Source: Caulobacter sp. AP07
GTDB taxonomy: Bacteria; Pseudomonadota; Alphaproteobacteria; Caulobacterales; Caulobacteraceae
DNA: 64,000 nt
NCBI RefSeq assembly: GCF_000281955.1
Contig: NZ_AKKF01000205.1
Coordinates: forward strand, 27,679-91,678
Reading direction: 5' to 3'
Part shown: one piece after another, positions 52,180 to 61,249 of the stretch
How positions within the stretch are numbered: position 1 is the stretch's first letter
Layout of the letters: every line of letters begins with the position of its first letter
The notes under the pieces: model-generated
What the model was told of the DNA's origin: nothing
Seen by the model: only the letters and a program-made list of their open reading frames with translations
Databases searched by the model: none
Translations under genes and position numbers: made by a program

Positions 52180-53460
52180 GTGGACCGCGACCTGGAAGTT
52201 TATCTGGACTGGGACGGCGAGACCCTGGCGATCGGCCGTCTGTGGGCGCGGGCCCGCGGCGCGCGCGAAAGCGCCTCGTTCGAATATGATCGCGGTTGGC
52301 TGGGCCGGCCCGACGCCTTCGCCTTGGACCCCAATCTCCCCCTCGCGTCCGGCCAGCACCAGTGGGCCGGCGGCCTCTTCAACGCCTTTACCGACTGCGC
52401 GCCCGACCGCTGGGGCCGCAATCTGATGACCCGGCGCGAACGCCGCTTGGCCAAGGCCGAGGGCCGCGCGCCACGCGCCTTGCTGGACGCCGACTGCCTG
52501 GCCCTGGTCGAGGACGAAACCCGCATGGGGGCCCTGCGCTTTCGCGACGTGGGCGAGGCGGCCTTTCTCAGTCAGACCGATCGCCCGGTCCCGCCGCTGG
52601 TGGCCTTGCCCAGGCTTCTGAGCGCGGCCGGCAAGGTCATCGCCGACAAGGAGAGCGACGATGATCTGCGGCTGCTGCTGGCGCCCGGCAGCTCGCTCGG
52701 CGGGGCTCGGCCCAAGGCCTCGGTGCGCGACGGCGACGGCGCCTTGCTGATCGCCAAATTCCCCAGCCAGACCGATGACTGGCCGATCCCGCGCTGGGAG
52801 GCGACCGCGATGGACCTGGCCGGCCGCGCCGGGATCGAGGTCCCTCCGTGGCGTCTGGAAACCGTGGCCAGGCGGCCGGTCTTCATGATGCGCCGGTTCG
52901 ACCGCGAGCCGGGCGGCCGGCGCGTGGCCTTCATGTCGGCCCTGACCGCGCTGAGCGCCGCCGACGGCCAAAGCCGCAGCTATCTGGAACTGGTCGATAT
53001 CCTGCGCCAGGCCGGCGCGGAGGCGGACCGCGACGCCGCCCAGCTCTGGCGACGGATGGTGTTCAACATCCTGATCTCCAACACCGACGATCATTTGCGC
53101 AACCACGGCTATCTGCGCGACGCCCGCGGCTGGCGCCTCTCGCCGGCCTATGATCTCAATCCGATGCCCGCCGACGTCAAACCCCGCATCCACGCCCTGG
53201 CCCTCAACGAGACCGACGACGACGCCTCGCTCGACACCGCCCTGTCGGTGGCGCCCGCCTTTGGCCTGACCCACGCCCAGGCCGTCGCCATCGCCGGAGA
53301 GGTTGGAGCGGCCGTCTCCGATTGGCGCGCCGCCGCGAGCCGAAACGGCCTCTCCGCCGCGCAGATCGAACGGATGGAAAGCGCCTTCCAGCATGAAGAC
53401 CTCGACAAGGCGGTCGGCGCTAGGCCCCTGGCGGCCCCGCCTCGCAGGTCGCGGCGCTAG
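52180..53460 (+). CDS. hipA: HipA-family serine/threonine kinase toxin
   Basis: A 426-residue HipA-type kinase. The N-terminal domain includes LWARARGARESASFEYD. The kinase core has GSSLGGARPKASV (ATP-loop), FMMRRFDRE, FNILISNTDDHLRNHGYL (catalytic Asp and Asn) and LSPAYDLNPMP (metal-binding Asp). The start is GTG at 52180, 3 bp after hipB. HipA kinases phosphorylate aminoacyl-tRNA synthetases and cause dormancy. All key residues appear present. Confidence 0.92.
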   Translation: MDRDLEVYLDWDGETLAIGRLWARARGARESASFEYDRGWLGRPDAFALDPNLPLASGQHQWAGGLFNAFTDCAPDRWGRNLMTRRERRLAKAEGRAPRALLDADCLALVEDETRMGALRFRDVGEAAFLSQTDRPVPPLVALPRLLSAAGKVIADKESDDDLRLLLAPGSSLGGARPKASVRDGDGALLIAKFPSQTDDWPIPRWEATAMDLAGRAGIEVPPWRLETVARRPVFMMRRFDREPGGRRVAFMSALTALSAADGQSRSYLELVDILRQAGAEADRDAAQLWRRMVFNILISNTDDHLRNHGYLRDARGWRLSPAYDLNPMPADVKPRIHALALNETDDDASLDTALSVAPAFGLTHAQAVAIAGEVGAAVSDWRAAASRNGLSAAQIERMESAFQHEDLDKAVGARPLAAPPRRSRR

Positions 53461-53604
53461 TCGAGCCGACGGCCCCGCCCTTCTCCGCAACGTCCGTCGG
53501 CGAACAGGCCAGCCTCAATCTGCTGGTCGAACGCCTCGAGGCCACGCAAGATCGCTTGGCGTCGGCGCTCCGCCCGCCAGGCGCGCCGATTCGACAGAGC
53601 CATC

Positions 53605-54138
53605 ATGACCAAACGCGCCGCGCCGGTGACTAGCGCCCTGAAGGCGGAATTTCGCGAAGAGGCGCGGCGCCTCATTCGCGCCGACCGCGCCGCCAAGAAC
53701 GCCGGCCTGCCGCAAAACACCATCGGCGCGATCGCCAACGCCCTGGAGCGCGCCTTCAAGCGCGGGCGCGACACCCCCGACGATGTCGGCGCGCCTGACC
53801 GCGACTGGGAGCTCATCCCGCCACGCGGCCGCGACGCGCTCAGCTACCTGGCCGCCGGGCCCCGGCGCGGCCCGGTTCGGCTGCTCGCCATCATCGACGA
53901 TGACGGCCGCCCCCGCTGGGTCCTTGAGAACCGTCGAGACGGCGCCCGGGCCTTTCCGCCGGTCGCGATCAATCCGCTGGTGAAGCTAGGGCTGTTGGCG
54001 CCGCCGGCCGACGCCCCGGCGATGCTTGAGCTCTCGGCCGCTGGACGGGCCGCCCACGACCGCTACCGTGAACGTCAAGCCGCGGGCGACCCGACCTTGC
54101 CCCTGGCCGGCATGCGGCCGACCAAGCAGGGCTGGTAG
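53605..54138 (+). CDS. Hypothetical protein
   Basis: A 177-residue protein of unknown family. The N-terminal half is basic and helical (ALKAEFREEARRLIRADRAA). The C-terminal half has RPRWVLENRRDG and INPLVKLGLLAPP with LELSAAGRAAHDRY, which may be a winged-helix-like fold. The amino-acid pattern looks like a real protein, but no strong ribosome-binding site precedes 53605. It lies 144 bp downstream of hipA. Confidence 0.6.
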   Translation: MTKRAAPVTSALKAEFREEARRLIRADRAAKNAGLPQNTIGAIANALERAFKRGRDTPDDVGAPDRDWELIPPRGRDALSYLAAGPRRGPVRLLAIIDDDGRPRWVLENRRDGARAFPPVAINPLVKLGLLAPPADAPAMLELSAAGRAAHDRYRERQAAGDPTLPLAGMRPTKQGW

Positions 54139-54157
54139 CCCGCCGGCTTGCCGGCGG

Positions 54158-55117
54158 TCATGGACTGTGAGGCTCGGCCTCGACGGTCTTGCTGGCGGGA
54201 GCCGCGCCCTTGGGGTCTTCCGCCGGCCACTTCATCTCGCCCTTGATGACCTTGGCGGTCAGTTCCAGCGAGCCGTCCCGGGGGAGGTCCGGATAGCGGG
54301 CCTTCATGGCGGCGATCAGGGCGACGGAATCCGGGGCCTTGGCCGCCTCGATTTCGAAAGCCTTCAGGTAGTCGCGCGTGAAGGCGACGGATTTCACCGT
54401 AAAGGGCTGGGAGCCGTCGGGGTTGGGCAGGTAGTGGCCCGGCACCACCATGCTGGGCTTCAGCGCCAGTATATGATCCAGGCTGTCGAGCCAGTGGCCG
54501 CGCGAGGCGACCGTCTGAGTGTCGGCCATCCACACATGACCGTTGGCCGCCACCAGCACGCCGCCGACCACGGCCTTGCGGGAGGGGACCCAGACATAGG
54601 TGCGGTCGGGCGCGGGGCCATCCAGTCCCATGATGCGCAGCGCCTCGCCGTCGACCTTCAAGGTGTCGGTCTCCAGCGGCTGCGGCACGATGATCGTCTT
54701 GGGCGCCTGATCCTTCAGGACCGGCCCCCAGTAGGCCAGCTTGCCGTCCTTGGTGGCCTTGATCTGCGCCACTGTCTGGGGCGTGGCCAGCACCTTCGCG
54801 CCGGGGAAGGCGGCGATGATCGTGTCCAGGCCGAAATAGTAGTCCGGGTCGCTTTGGCTGATGTAGACGGCGGTGAGGGTCTTGCCGCTCGCCCGGATTT
54901 TCGAGACCAGCGCCTCGGCGTCGCGACGTTGGAACTGGGCGTCGATCAGGATGACTTCGGTCTTGCCGGAGATGATTTCCGACGAGACCGGAAAGACCCC
55001 GTCGGCGCCGGGATTGTAGACCTCGATGTCCAGGCGTCCGGTTCCCGCCGCCTGGGTCGCCCCCGCGCCCAGCGCGGCGATCGACATCGCCGCCACCGCC
55101 AGCATCGTCTTGAGCAT
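54158..55117 (-). CDS. MBL-fold protein with degenerate metal motif
   Basis: A 319-residue metallo-beta-lactamase-fold protein with a signal peptide (MLKTMLAVAAMSIAALGAGA, cut near AAG). The fold is clear: strand SGKTEVILIDAQF, then YISQSDPDYYFGLDTI. The usual HxHxDH metal motif reads Q-S-D-P-D-Y at residues 88-93: all three His are replaced and only the second Asp stays. Later WMADTQT and VVPGHYLPNPDG keep one His. The ATG at 55117 follows AAGGAGAACTGAGC. It is probably exported to the periplasm and either metal-free or binding metal differently. It is divergent from the LysR gene, its likely regulator. Confidence 0.87.
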   Translation of the reverse strand: MLKTMLAVAAMSIAALGAGATQAAGTGRLDIEVYNPGADGVFPVSSEIISGKTEVILIDAQFQRRDAEALVSKIRASGKTLTAVYISQSDPDYYFGLDTIIAAFPGAKVLATPQTVAQIKATKDGKLAYWGPVLKDQAPKTIIVPQPLETDTLKVDGEALRIMGLDGPAPDRTYVWVPSRKAVVGGVLVAANGHVWMADTQTVASRGHWLDSLDHILALKPSMVVPGHYLPNPDGSQPFTVKSVAFTRDYLKAFEIEAAKAPDSVALIAAMKARYPDLPRDGSLELTAKVIKGEMKWPAEDPKGAAPASKTVEAEPHSP

Positions 55118-55286
55118 GCTCAGTTCTCCTTGGGTCTGGATGCGGCCGAGGCCCTCGAGCTCGCGAGGGATGGAGCGACGGCGCCTCTGACGCTGGCCGA
55201 TATGGCAAGGATCCAACGACCTGAGCAGGCCAGATACGTTGATGCATCGTATGGAAAAACCAAACGATCCCGATTTACGATGACGC

Positions 55287-56204
55287 ATGACCCTCTCTCG
55301 CAACCTCAACCGGCTGATCTACTTCGTCACCGTGGTCGACGCCGGATCCTTCACCGCGGCCGCTGAACGGCTTGGCCTGACCAAGGCCGTTGTCAGCCAG
55401 CACATCGCCAAGCTGGAGCAGGAGGTCGGCGCGACCCTTCTCCTGCGCACATCGAGAAGCCTGCGCCCCACCGAGGCCGGGCGGACCTTTCACGCCCGGT
55501 GCGCAGCCATCCTGCGGGACTCCGAGGAGGCCTTCGGCGAACTGGCCCAGGCGGCGCGGACGCCGGCGGGCATGTTGCGGCTGACCGCGCCGTTCGACTA
55601 TGGCGCGGCCGTGGTGGCGCCCGCGCTCGCCGAATTCGTCCGTCGATATCCGGCGTGCGAGGTGGATCTCCAGCTCAGCGATCGCACGCTGGACATGGGC
55701 GCGGCCCGGATCGACATGGCCATTCACGTCGGCTGGCTGTCGGACTCCCGCCTTCAGGCCCGGCGGGTCGGAAGCTTTCGCCAGATCTTGGTGTGCGGTC
55801 CCGCGTTCGCCCAGCAGGTCCGAGACCTTCAGGGCCCGGAAGACCTCGCCGCCCTACCCTTCGTCGTCAATCCGGCCTTGCCCGATCCGCGACGCTGGCG
55901 GTTCACCGACGCGGACGGGGTTTCCCTGGTCGTCCAGGTTCGCCCGAGCCTGGTCGTCGATGCGACACCGGTGGTTCATTCGGCGGCGCGGGCGGGGGCG
56001 GGTCTTGCCATCCTTCCCGACTACACCGTCGCCGAGGATCTGGCGCAAGGTCGGCTGACCCACGTGCTGCCGGCCTGGTCCCTGCCGTCGGGCGGCATTG
56101 ACGCGGTGTTTCCAGCGGCGCGGTTTCGCCCCGTCGCGGCCAATGCGTTCGCCAATCTTCTGGCCCAATTCGAAAAACGCCGCGCCAACGGCTCGACATC
56201 GTGA
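55287..56204 (+). CDS. LysR-family transcriptional regulator
   Basis: A 305-residue LysR regulator. The winged HTH at residues 4-62 includes YFVTVVDAGSFTAAAERLGL and TKAVVSQHIAKLE; the rest is the two-lobed effector domain starting at GMLRLTAPFDYG. The ATG at 55287 gives the standard MTLSRNLNRLIYF start. The 169-bp divergent region has ATCGT and ACGAT half-sites near 55246 and 55263, typical LysR-type elements. The likely target is the MBL-fold gene. Confidence 0.92.
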   Translation: MTLSRNLNRLIYFVTVVDAGSFTAAAERLGLTKAVVSQHIAKLEQEVGATLLLRTSRSLRPTEAGRTFHARCAAILRDSEEAFGELAQAARTPAGMLRLTAPFDYGAAVVAPALAEFVRRYPACEVDLQLSDRTLDMGAARIDMAIHVGWLSDSRLQARRVGSFRQILVCGPAFAQQVRDLQGPEDLAALPFVVNPALPDPRRWRFTDADGVSLVVQVRPSLVVDATPVVHSAARAGAGLAILPDYTVAEDLAQGRLTHVLPAWSLPSGGIDAVFPAARFRPVAANAFANLLAQFEKRRANGSTS

Positions 56205-56456
56205 CGTCGAGCCCGGCGTCGAAGCTGTCCTGACAGGCTCGGCGACGGCCCACGCCCAAGGCCTTGGCCTCCGATTGGCCTGGGCCCCATGCCTCGGCCC
56301 GCGCGGCGCGGACACCCGGCGTTGCGACGATTTGACAGGGACCAGATTAACCAGACCCGCCGCCCTGCGGGCCTAGTCTCGGCTCATGGGAAGGCTCCAG
56401 GCCACATTCCGCGTTCGATCCCGCCTTGCCCAGACGACGGGCTTGGGAGAGGCCTG

Positions 56457-58670
56457 ATGCTTCTCGCCGCTCAAAAACGCCGTCTTGGCGACAAGATCGC
56501 GACCGCCGCGCCCTTCGACGTGCGCACCTCGATCGAGCTGGCGCGGCGTGGCGCGTTCGACCGGATCGCGTTCGCCGTCCTCTATGCGGGGCTGTCGCTC
56601 CTCATCGCGCCTTGGCCAGCGGTGCTCGCCTGGATCTCGACGATCCTCGCCTGGGAGTTGGTCCTCGCGCCGCGGTTGGACCGGTTCGTCACCAAGCTCC
56701 TGGAACCGCGTGCGTCGGCCGCCTTCGCGACCACCAACATGGTCGGCGCGGGCCTCTACCAATGCGTGACCCTGCTTGGCCTGATGGACGGCGGATCGAT
56801 CGGGGTGGCCATCGCCGCGACCTGGTTCAGCGGATCGGTGCTGACCACATTCATCCATTTCAACGCCAATCGTCGGCTTCTGCTGGCCACGCTTTTCCCG
56901 GCGGTCATGGCCTCGGTCATCGGTCCGGCCCTGGCCTATGGCCTCGACTGGCGGATCCTGATCGTACCGGCCCTGCTGAGCATGACCGTCCTATCGGCCA
57001 GGCGGTTCTCCTTGGATCACAACGCTGTCTTGCATGAGTTGGCCAATCGCCAGGTCGCGATCGGCGATCTTGAGCGAAAACTGTCGGTGGCGATCGAGGC
57101 CTCGGGCGACGGTCTCTTCGAGTCCGACCTCGTCGCCGACACGTTCCATGCCAGTCCAGCCTGGTCGGCGATGCTGGGCTATGGGCCGGGCGAGGTCGGC
57201 GGCCAGATCGACTGGCGCGCCTTCGTCCATCCCGACGACCAGGCCGCGCTGGCCGAGGACTATGCCGCGCACTTCAGGGGCGATGCGCCCCACACCACCT
57301 CCGAGCTTCGGATGCGCTGCAAGAACGGCGCGTACAAATGGGTGCTGTCGCGCGCCCGGGTGATTTCGCGAACAGCCAGCGGAGACCCCTGGAAGATCGT
57401 CGGCACGACCATCGATATTTCGGCGCGCAAGGCGTTGGAGCACGATCTCGAGGCCGCCCGCGACCTGGCCCAGAACGCCAACAGCGCCAAGAACGTGTTC
57501 GTCGCCAATATGAGCCACGAGATCCGCACCCCGCTCAATGGCGTGATCGGGATCGCCGGCGCGCTGGCCCGTACGGCGCTGTCGTCCGGGCAGCGGGAGA
57601 TGGTGTCCCTGATCCAGTCTTCCGGGCAGGTGCTCGAGCGGATGCTGTCGGACATCCTCGACCAGGCCAAGATCGAGGCGGGGAATTTCCAGCTGCAGAT
57701 CTCGGCCTTCGATCTTCGCGAGGAGGTCGACGCTGCGGCGTCCTTGATGCGGGCCCCCGCCGACGAAAAGGGCGTGGTGCTCCGCGTCGAATACGCCGAC
57801 GCTGCCCGGGGCGTCTTCGAGGGCGACGCGGTGCGGATCCGGCAGATCATTTCCAACCTGGCGTCCAACGCCATCAAGTTCACCGCGCGCGGCGACGTCG
57901 CGATCAAGGTCGCGGTCACCGATCCCGACCAGGCCAGTGCGCCGTCGGTGATCAGGATCGAGGTCCGCGACTCTGGGATCGGCTTCGACGCCCAGGTCGC
58001 CGATCAGTTGTTCAATCGGTTTGTCCAGGCGGATGGATCGATTTCACGGCAATTTGGCGGAACGGGTCTGGGACTGGCGATCTGCAAGGCGCTCGTCGAG
58101 TTGATGCAGGGCCAGATCACCGCGCGCTCCTGGCCAGGCGTCGGCAGCATCTTCACGGTGGAGATTCCCCTGGCGCGGTCCATGACGATCGCCGCCCTCC
58201 CGCGCCAAGGCGCCAATGCCGGAATTCCTGGCGAAACCGCGCCGTCGATTTCCGTCTTCGCGACGACCAGGATCCTGCTCGCCGAGGACCACCCCACCAA
58301 CCAGCGGGTGGTGCAGTTGATCCTGGAGTCGACGGGCGTCGAGCTGACCATCGTCAACAACGGCCAGGAGGCGGTCGATATCTTCCAGCCCGGCCGGTTC
58401 GACCTGGTCCTGATGGACATGCAGATGCCCCTGATGGACGGCTTGGCCGCCACGCGCGCGATCCGTGCCCGGGAGAAGGCCTTGGGCTGCTCGCCCACGC
58501 CCATCGCGATGTTCACGGCCAACGCCATGGACGAGCACCGCGCCTTGGCGATCGCGGCCGGCGCGGAGCATCACATCTCCAAGCCGATCACCCCCGAACG
58601 CCTGCTGATGGGGATCGACCTGGCCCTGAGTCCGGGCCAGGTCGAAAGATCAATCCGCGCCGAGGCCTGA
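56457..58670 (+). CDS. Hybrid histidine kinase with PAS and receiver domains
   Basis: A 737-residue sensor kinase. The N-terminal region (residues about 35-185) has five or so membrane helices. A PAS domain spans about 205-325 (AIEASGDGLFESDL...TTIDISARK). HisKA has phospho-acceptor H354 in NMSHEIRTPLNG. The HATPase domain has IISNLASNAIKFT, VRDSGIGF and GGTGLGLAI. The C-terminal receiver has E610/D611 and phospho-acceptor D654 in LVLMDMQMPLMDG. The ATG at 56457 follows GGGAGAGG. It is a membrane-bound signalling protein, with no partner regulator adjacent. It ends 95 bp before the trypsin-like gene. Confidence 0.94.
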   Translation: MLLAAQKRRLGDKIATAAPFDVRTSIELARRGAFDRIAFAVLYAGLSLLIAPWPAVLAWISTILAWELVLAPRLDRFVTKLLEPRASAAFATTNMVGAGLYQCVTLLGLMDGGSIGVAIAATWFSGSVLTTFIHFNANRRLLLATLFPAVMASVIGPALAYGLDWRILIVPALLSMTVLSARRFSLDHNAVLHELANRQVAIGDLERKLSVAIEASGDGLFESDLVADTFHASPAWSAMLGYGPGEVGGQIDWRAFVHPDDQAALAEDYAAHFRGDAPHTTSELRMRCKNGAYKWVLSRARVISRTASGDPWKIVGTTIDISARKALEHDLEAARDLAQNANSAKNVFVANMSHEIRTPLNGVIGIAGALARTALSSGQREMVSLIQSSGQVLERMLSDILDQAKIEAGNFQLQISAFDLREEVDAAASLMRAPADEKGVVLRVEYADAARGVFEGDAVRIRQIISNLASNAIKFTARGDVAIKVAVTDPDQASAPSVIRIEVRDSGIGFDAQVADQLFNRFVQADGSISRQFGGTGLGLAICKALVELMQGQITARSWPGVGSIFTVEIPLARSMTIAALPRQGANAGIPGETAPSISVFATTRILLAEDHPTNQRVVQLILESTGVELTIVNNGQEAVDIFQPGRFDLVLMDMQMPLMDGLAATRAIRAREKALGCSPTPIAMFTANAMDEHRALAIAAGAEHHISKPITPERLLMGIDLALSPGQVERSIRAEA

Positions 58671-58765
58671 TCGCGGCCGAACGTCGCCGATCATCGGCTT
58701 GTCAAGGATTCCAAGGGCTGCGAGGAACAGACAGGACCGCCACGATCCACGGACAATCCTCGCCC

Positions 58766-59590
58766 ATGGCGTTCGACACCAACCATCTGATCGACCTGCC
58801 GCCGATCTCGGTGAAGCTGAGCTTCACGATGAGGAGCGGCGGTCAGTACGAAGGCACGGGGTTCTGCGTCGAGCATCAGGGGCGGATCTGGCTCGTCACC
58901 TGTCGGCACAATGTCGAGGACCGCGAGTACGACTTCACCGGCGCCAACGACCTGATCTCCATGTCGCTGGGGGGCGGGAGCGTGCTGGCGTTCGATGCGA
59001 CGCGAAGCGTGGTCGCCATCAGCGTCGACGGCTTCGTCCCCGATTGCGCGGCCATCGAACTGCGGCCTGGAGAGTGGGGTGACACGCCAAGGTTCTCGAC
59101 CGCCACGGCCATGTGGACCAAGAACGTCAAGCTGCCCGACACGATCAACGTCCAGGCGCCGCCGCCGTCCACGCAAGCGGCGAAACTCCAGCCGACGGGC
59201 TGGGTGCTGTTCCAGGGCTTCCCCGGCGGCGCGATGACGCCGACCACCCTGCGGGGCGTCAGGGTCGTTCCCCTGCCCTGGCGCATCAGGTCCTGGATGC
59301 CGACCTTCCTGCCCGCCTGCGTGGAAGGCTTCTCCGGCGGGCCGGTGCTGGACATGACCGACGAGACCATGACCCTGCTCGGGATCACCACCCACAGGTT
59401 CCCCGCCCAGTTCCAAGTCAACGTGGATGAGGGCCGCCGCGCGGAAGTCCAGATCGAAGCCTCGATCGCCGCGCCGCTCGCGCCGCTGCTGTGGGCGCTG
59501 GAACGCGCGCCGCCGGGCGTCAGCGTGATTCCTGTTCGATCCGCGCAAGTCGGCGCCGGATCGGCCAACCCCCGCCCTGCCGCCCCATGA
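58766..59590 (+). CDS. Trypsin-like serine peptidase-fold protein
   Basis: A 274-residue trypsin-like protein. The triad can be placed as His in VTCRHNVED, Asp in GFVPDCAAIEL and Ser in EGFSGGPVLDM. The N-terminal GTGFCVEHQGRIWLVTC is the standard start of the fold. No signal peptide is visible, so it appears cytoplasmic. The ATG at 58766 has a weak ribosome-binding site. It sits 7 bp before the small gene at 59598, suggesting a joint unit. Confidence 0.82.
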   Translation: MAFDTNHLIDLPPISVKLSFTMRSGGQYEGTGFCVEHQGRIWLVTCRHNVEDREYDFTGANDLISMSLGGGSVLAFDATRSVVAISVDGFVPDCAAIELRPGEWGDTPRFSTATAMWTKNVKLPDTINVQAPPPSTQAAKLQPTGWVLFQGFPGGAMTPTTLRGVRVVPLPWRIRSWMPTFLPACVEGFSGGPVLDMTDETMTLLGITTHRFPAQFQVNVDEGRRAEVQIEASIAAPLAPLLWALERAPPGVSVIPVRSAQVGAGSANPRPAAP

Positions 59591-59597
59591 GGTTTCG

Positions 59598-59999
59598 ATG
59601 ATCGTGCTGCGCCTGGCCGCCGGCGGCCGAGTCGCCGTTCGCCCCGAGGACGTCGTGGCGGCCCAATCCTCGCCCTGGGGCGCGGTCGTGCTGCTGGCCA
59701 GCGACAGCTCGACCTTCGAGGTCGAGCATTCGGCCGACCAGATGGCCAAACTGATCCCGAGCCTTTGGCTGCATGGGGACGGCACGGTGATCAATCCCGA
59801 CCGCATCGCCTCGATCTGGGAACAGGACGGCGATCTGCACTACAGGCTGGAGGGCGGCCTTCAGATGACCCAGCGCGGGGTCGATCTGCATCAGTTCATG
59901 GACGCCATCGAGACGGCCCGCCGACAGAGGGCGGCCCAGGACGCCCCGGCCGACCCCGACCCGTCTTCCGGCGCCGGCGAGCCGACCGGGTCCGTCTAG
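59598..59999 (+). CDS. Hypothetical protein
   Basis: A 133-residue protein: MIVLRLAAGGRVAVRPEDVV at the start, a repeated strand pattern (AVVLLASDSSTFEVEHSADQ), WLHGDGTVINPDRIASIWE, and an Ala/Pro-rich C-terminal tail. No family was assigned with confidence; the middle is loosely like LytTR or FlbD-type small beta domains. It follows the peptidase gene by 7 bp and its end overlaps the convergent YjbR-like gene by 4 bp. Confidence 0.65.
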   Translation: MIVLRLAAGGRVAVRPEDVVAAQSSPWGAVVLLASDSSTFEVEHSADQMAKLIPSLWLHGDGTVINPDRIASIWEQDGDLHYRLEGGLQMTQRGVDLHQFMDAIETARRQRAAQDAPADPDPSSGAGEPTGSV

Positions 60000-60349
60000 G
60001 CGTTGGCTGGCCGTCGGCCTGGCGCGGAAGGGATCGGAGTTTGGCTGGCGCGCGCCAGAGCGTCCAGAAGAACTGGACGCAGAAGGTCGGGATCGGCGTT
60101 CGACAGCCGCACACAGGTGACCCCCCGGGCGCCGGCTCCGCCCGGTTGCGGGAAGAAGGCCGAAGGGGCCGACCGCACCGCCTTGGTCTGATGGACGGGC
60201 GACAGTTTCAAGGTGGCCAGGGCCGGATCGGGTCCGCCCAGCGTCGCGAAGACCCTGTCGCCGATCAGGAAGTTGACCGCCCCGAGATTGGTCGCGTAGC
60301 GCACCTGCGGCAGGCTCAGCGCCAGAAGGCGAAACTCGTCTGCCGTCAT
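59996..60349 (-). CDS. MmcQ/YjbR-family protein
   Basis: A 117-residue protein of the MmcQ/YjbR fold. It begins MTADEFRLLALSLPQVRYAT, with a central FLIGDRVFATLGG and a late region DPDLLRPVLLDALARA. Such proteins bind DNA or small ligands but lack an agreed function. It is convergent with the hypothetical gene at 59598 and is a single-gene unit. Confidence 0.82.
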   Translation of the reverse strand: MTADEFRLLALSLPQVRYATNLGAVNFLIGDRVFATLGGPDPALATLKLSPVHQTKAVRSAPSAFFPQPGGAGARGVTCVRLSNADPDLLRPVLLDALARASQTPIPSAPGRRPANA

Positions 60350-60548
60350 TGCGTCGATCCGTCCTGCGCGAACCCGCTCAATGCCACATTTGTCTCAAGA
60401 CTCAAGATGCGACGCGACCCCTGTCGCCACGCGCTGATCGCCATGGCGCTCGCCCAACCGATCGCCCAGACGGTTGGCTTTCTCCAAGTCCGACGACGCC
60501 CGCCCGGCGGAGCCGCGCGGCGCGATCGGACACGATCCGCCAGGTCGC

Positions 60549-60565
60549 GTCCCTCTGCCAGGGTA
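60549..60565. promoter_or_regulatory. 17-bp regulon motif, site 15
   Basis: GTCCCTCTGCCAGGGTA, on the minus strand TACCCTGGCAGAGGGAC, 45 bp before the DUF2218 gene start at 60611 (57 bp before the alternative TTG at 60623). Confidence 0.7.
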
Positions 60566-60610
60566 TGTGAAAGGGGCCCGCCGGCGTCTAGCGATCACCG
60601 TGAAGACCTC

Positions 60611-60949
60611 ATGGAGAGCGCCTTGCAGATCACCGGCCGCGCCCTGACGCGTCACGCCAGCCGCTATCTCCAGCAGGCGTGCGAAGATTGGAGCGAGCAG
60701 TTCCCCGCCCGCTTCGACCAAAGCCGCGGCCGCATCGACTTCGATCGAAGGTCGAGCGTCGAGATGAGCGTCGCCGCCGACGTGGACGCCCTGGATATCG
60801 TGCTGCGCTGCGAACCCCAGGGCGCCGATGAACTGGAGAGGCGCGTCGAAGCCCATATCCAGCGCGTCGCCCAGCCGGACGGCGCGCTGAAATTCGTCTG
60901 GACCGAAGCCGACGCCGGGCCGGCGACCTATCCGATCTTCTACCCCTAG
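60611..60949 (+). CDS. DUF2218-family protein
   Basis: A 112-residue DUF2218 protein. The family pattern is seen in LTRHASRYLQQACEDWSEQF, SRGRIDFD, then DALDIVLRCEPQGADELERR and the C-terminal LKFVWTEA. The start is taken as ATG 60611; TTG at 60623 aligns with the GTG of the remnant copy at 32238 and has GGAGAG upstream, so it may be the real start. Members often accompany siderophore or metal-uptake genes. A 17-bp regulon motif precedes it, linking it to the catabolic regulon far to the left. Confidence 0.87.
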   Translation: MESALQITGRALTRHASRYLQQACEDWSEQFPARFDQSRGRIDFDRRSSVEMSVAADVDALDIVLRCEPQGADELERRVEAHIQRVAQPDGALKFVWTEADAGPATYPIFYP

Positions 60950-61143
60950 CGACAGACGGACCCCTCGCCGGGCGCGTCGTCTCAAGCGCGACCCGCGGCC
61001 CCGATGGCGAAGACCTTTACTCTGCAATTATCGTATCGATGAGTTTTCCGGATATCCAAACAAGCGTTCTCCCCCCGGATAGAACTGCATGGTTTGCGCC
61101 TCACCCGCGGCCACAGAACAGGCGGCCGAGGCCGCTTCCTTTA

Positions 61144-61229
61144 GTGACAACGCTATCATTTCTCGACCGCTCTTTCTCTTCCGAAGCAGGCGGTTATTCT
61201 GAGGACAAGACAAACAATAGCTTTGTCAC
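61144..61229. promoter_or_regulatory. Long inverted repeat upstream of pckG
   Basis: GTGACAACGCTAT (61144-61156) and ATAGCTTTGTCAC (61217-61229) are inverted copies with 12 of 13 bases paired and 60 bp between. The second arm ends 20 bp before the pckG start codon. It could be a pair of operators for a looping regulator or an mRNA structure. The rest of 60950-61249 is AT-richer promoter DNA without a gene. Confidence 0.5.
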
Positions 61230-61249
61230 CTTGCAGCAGGATTGACACA

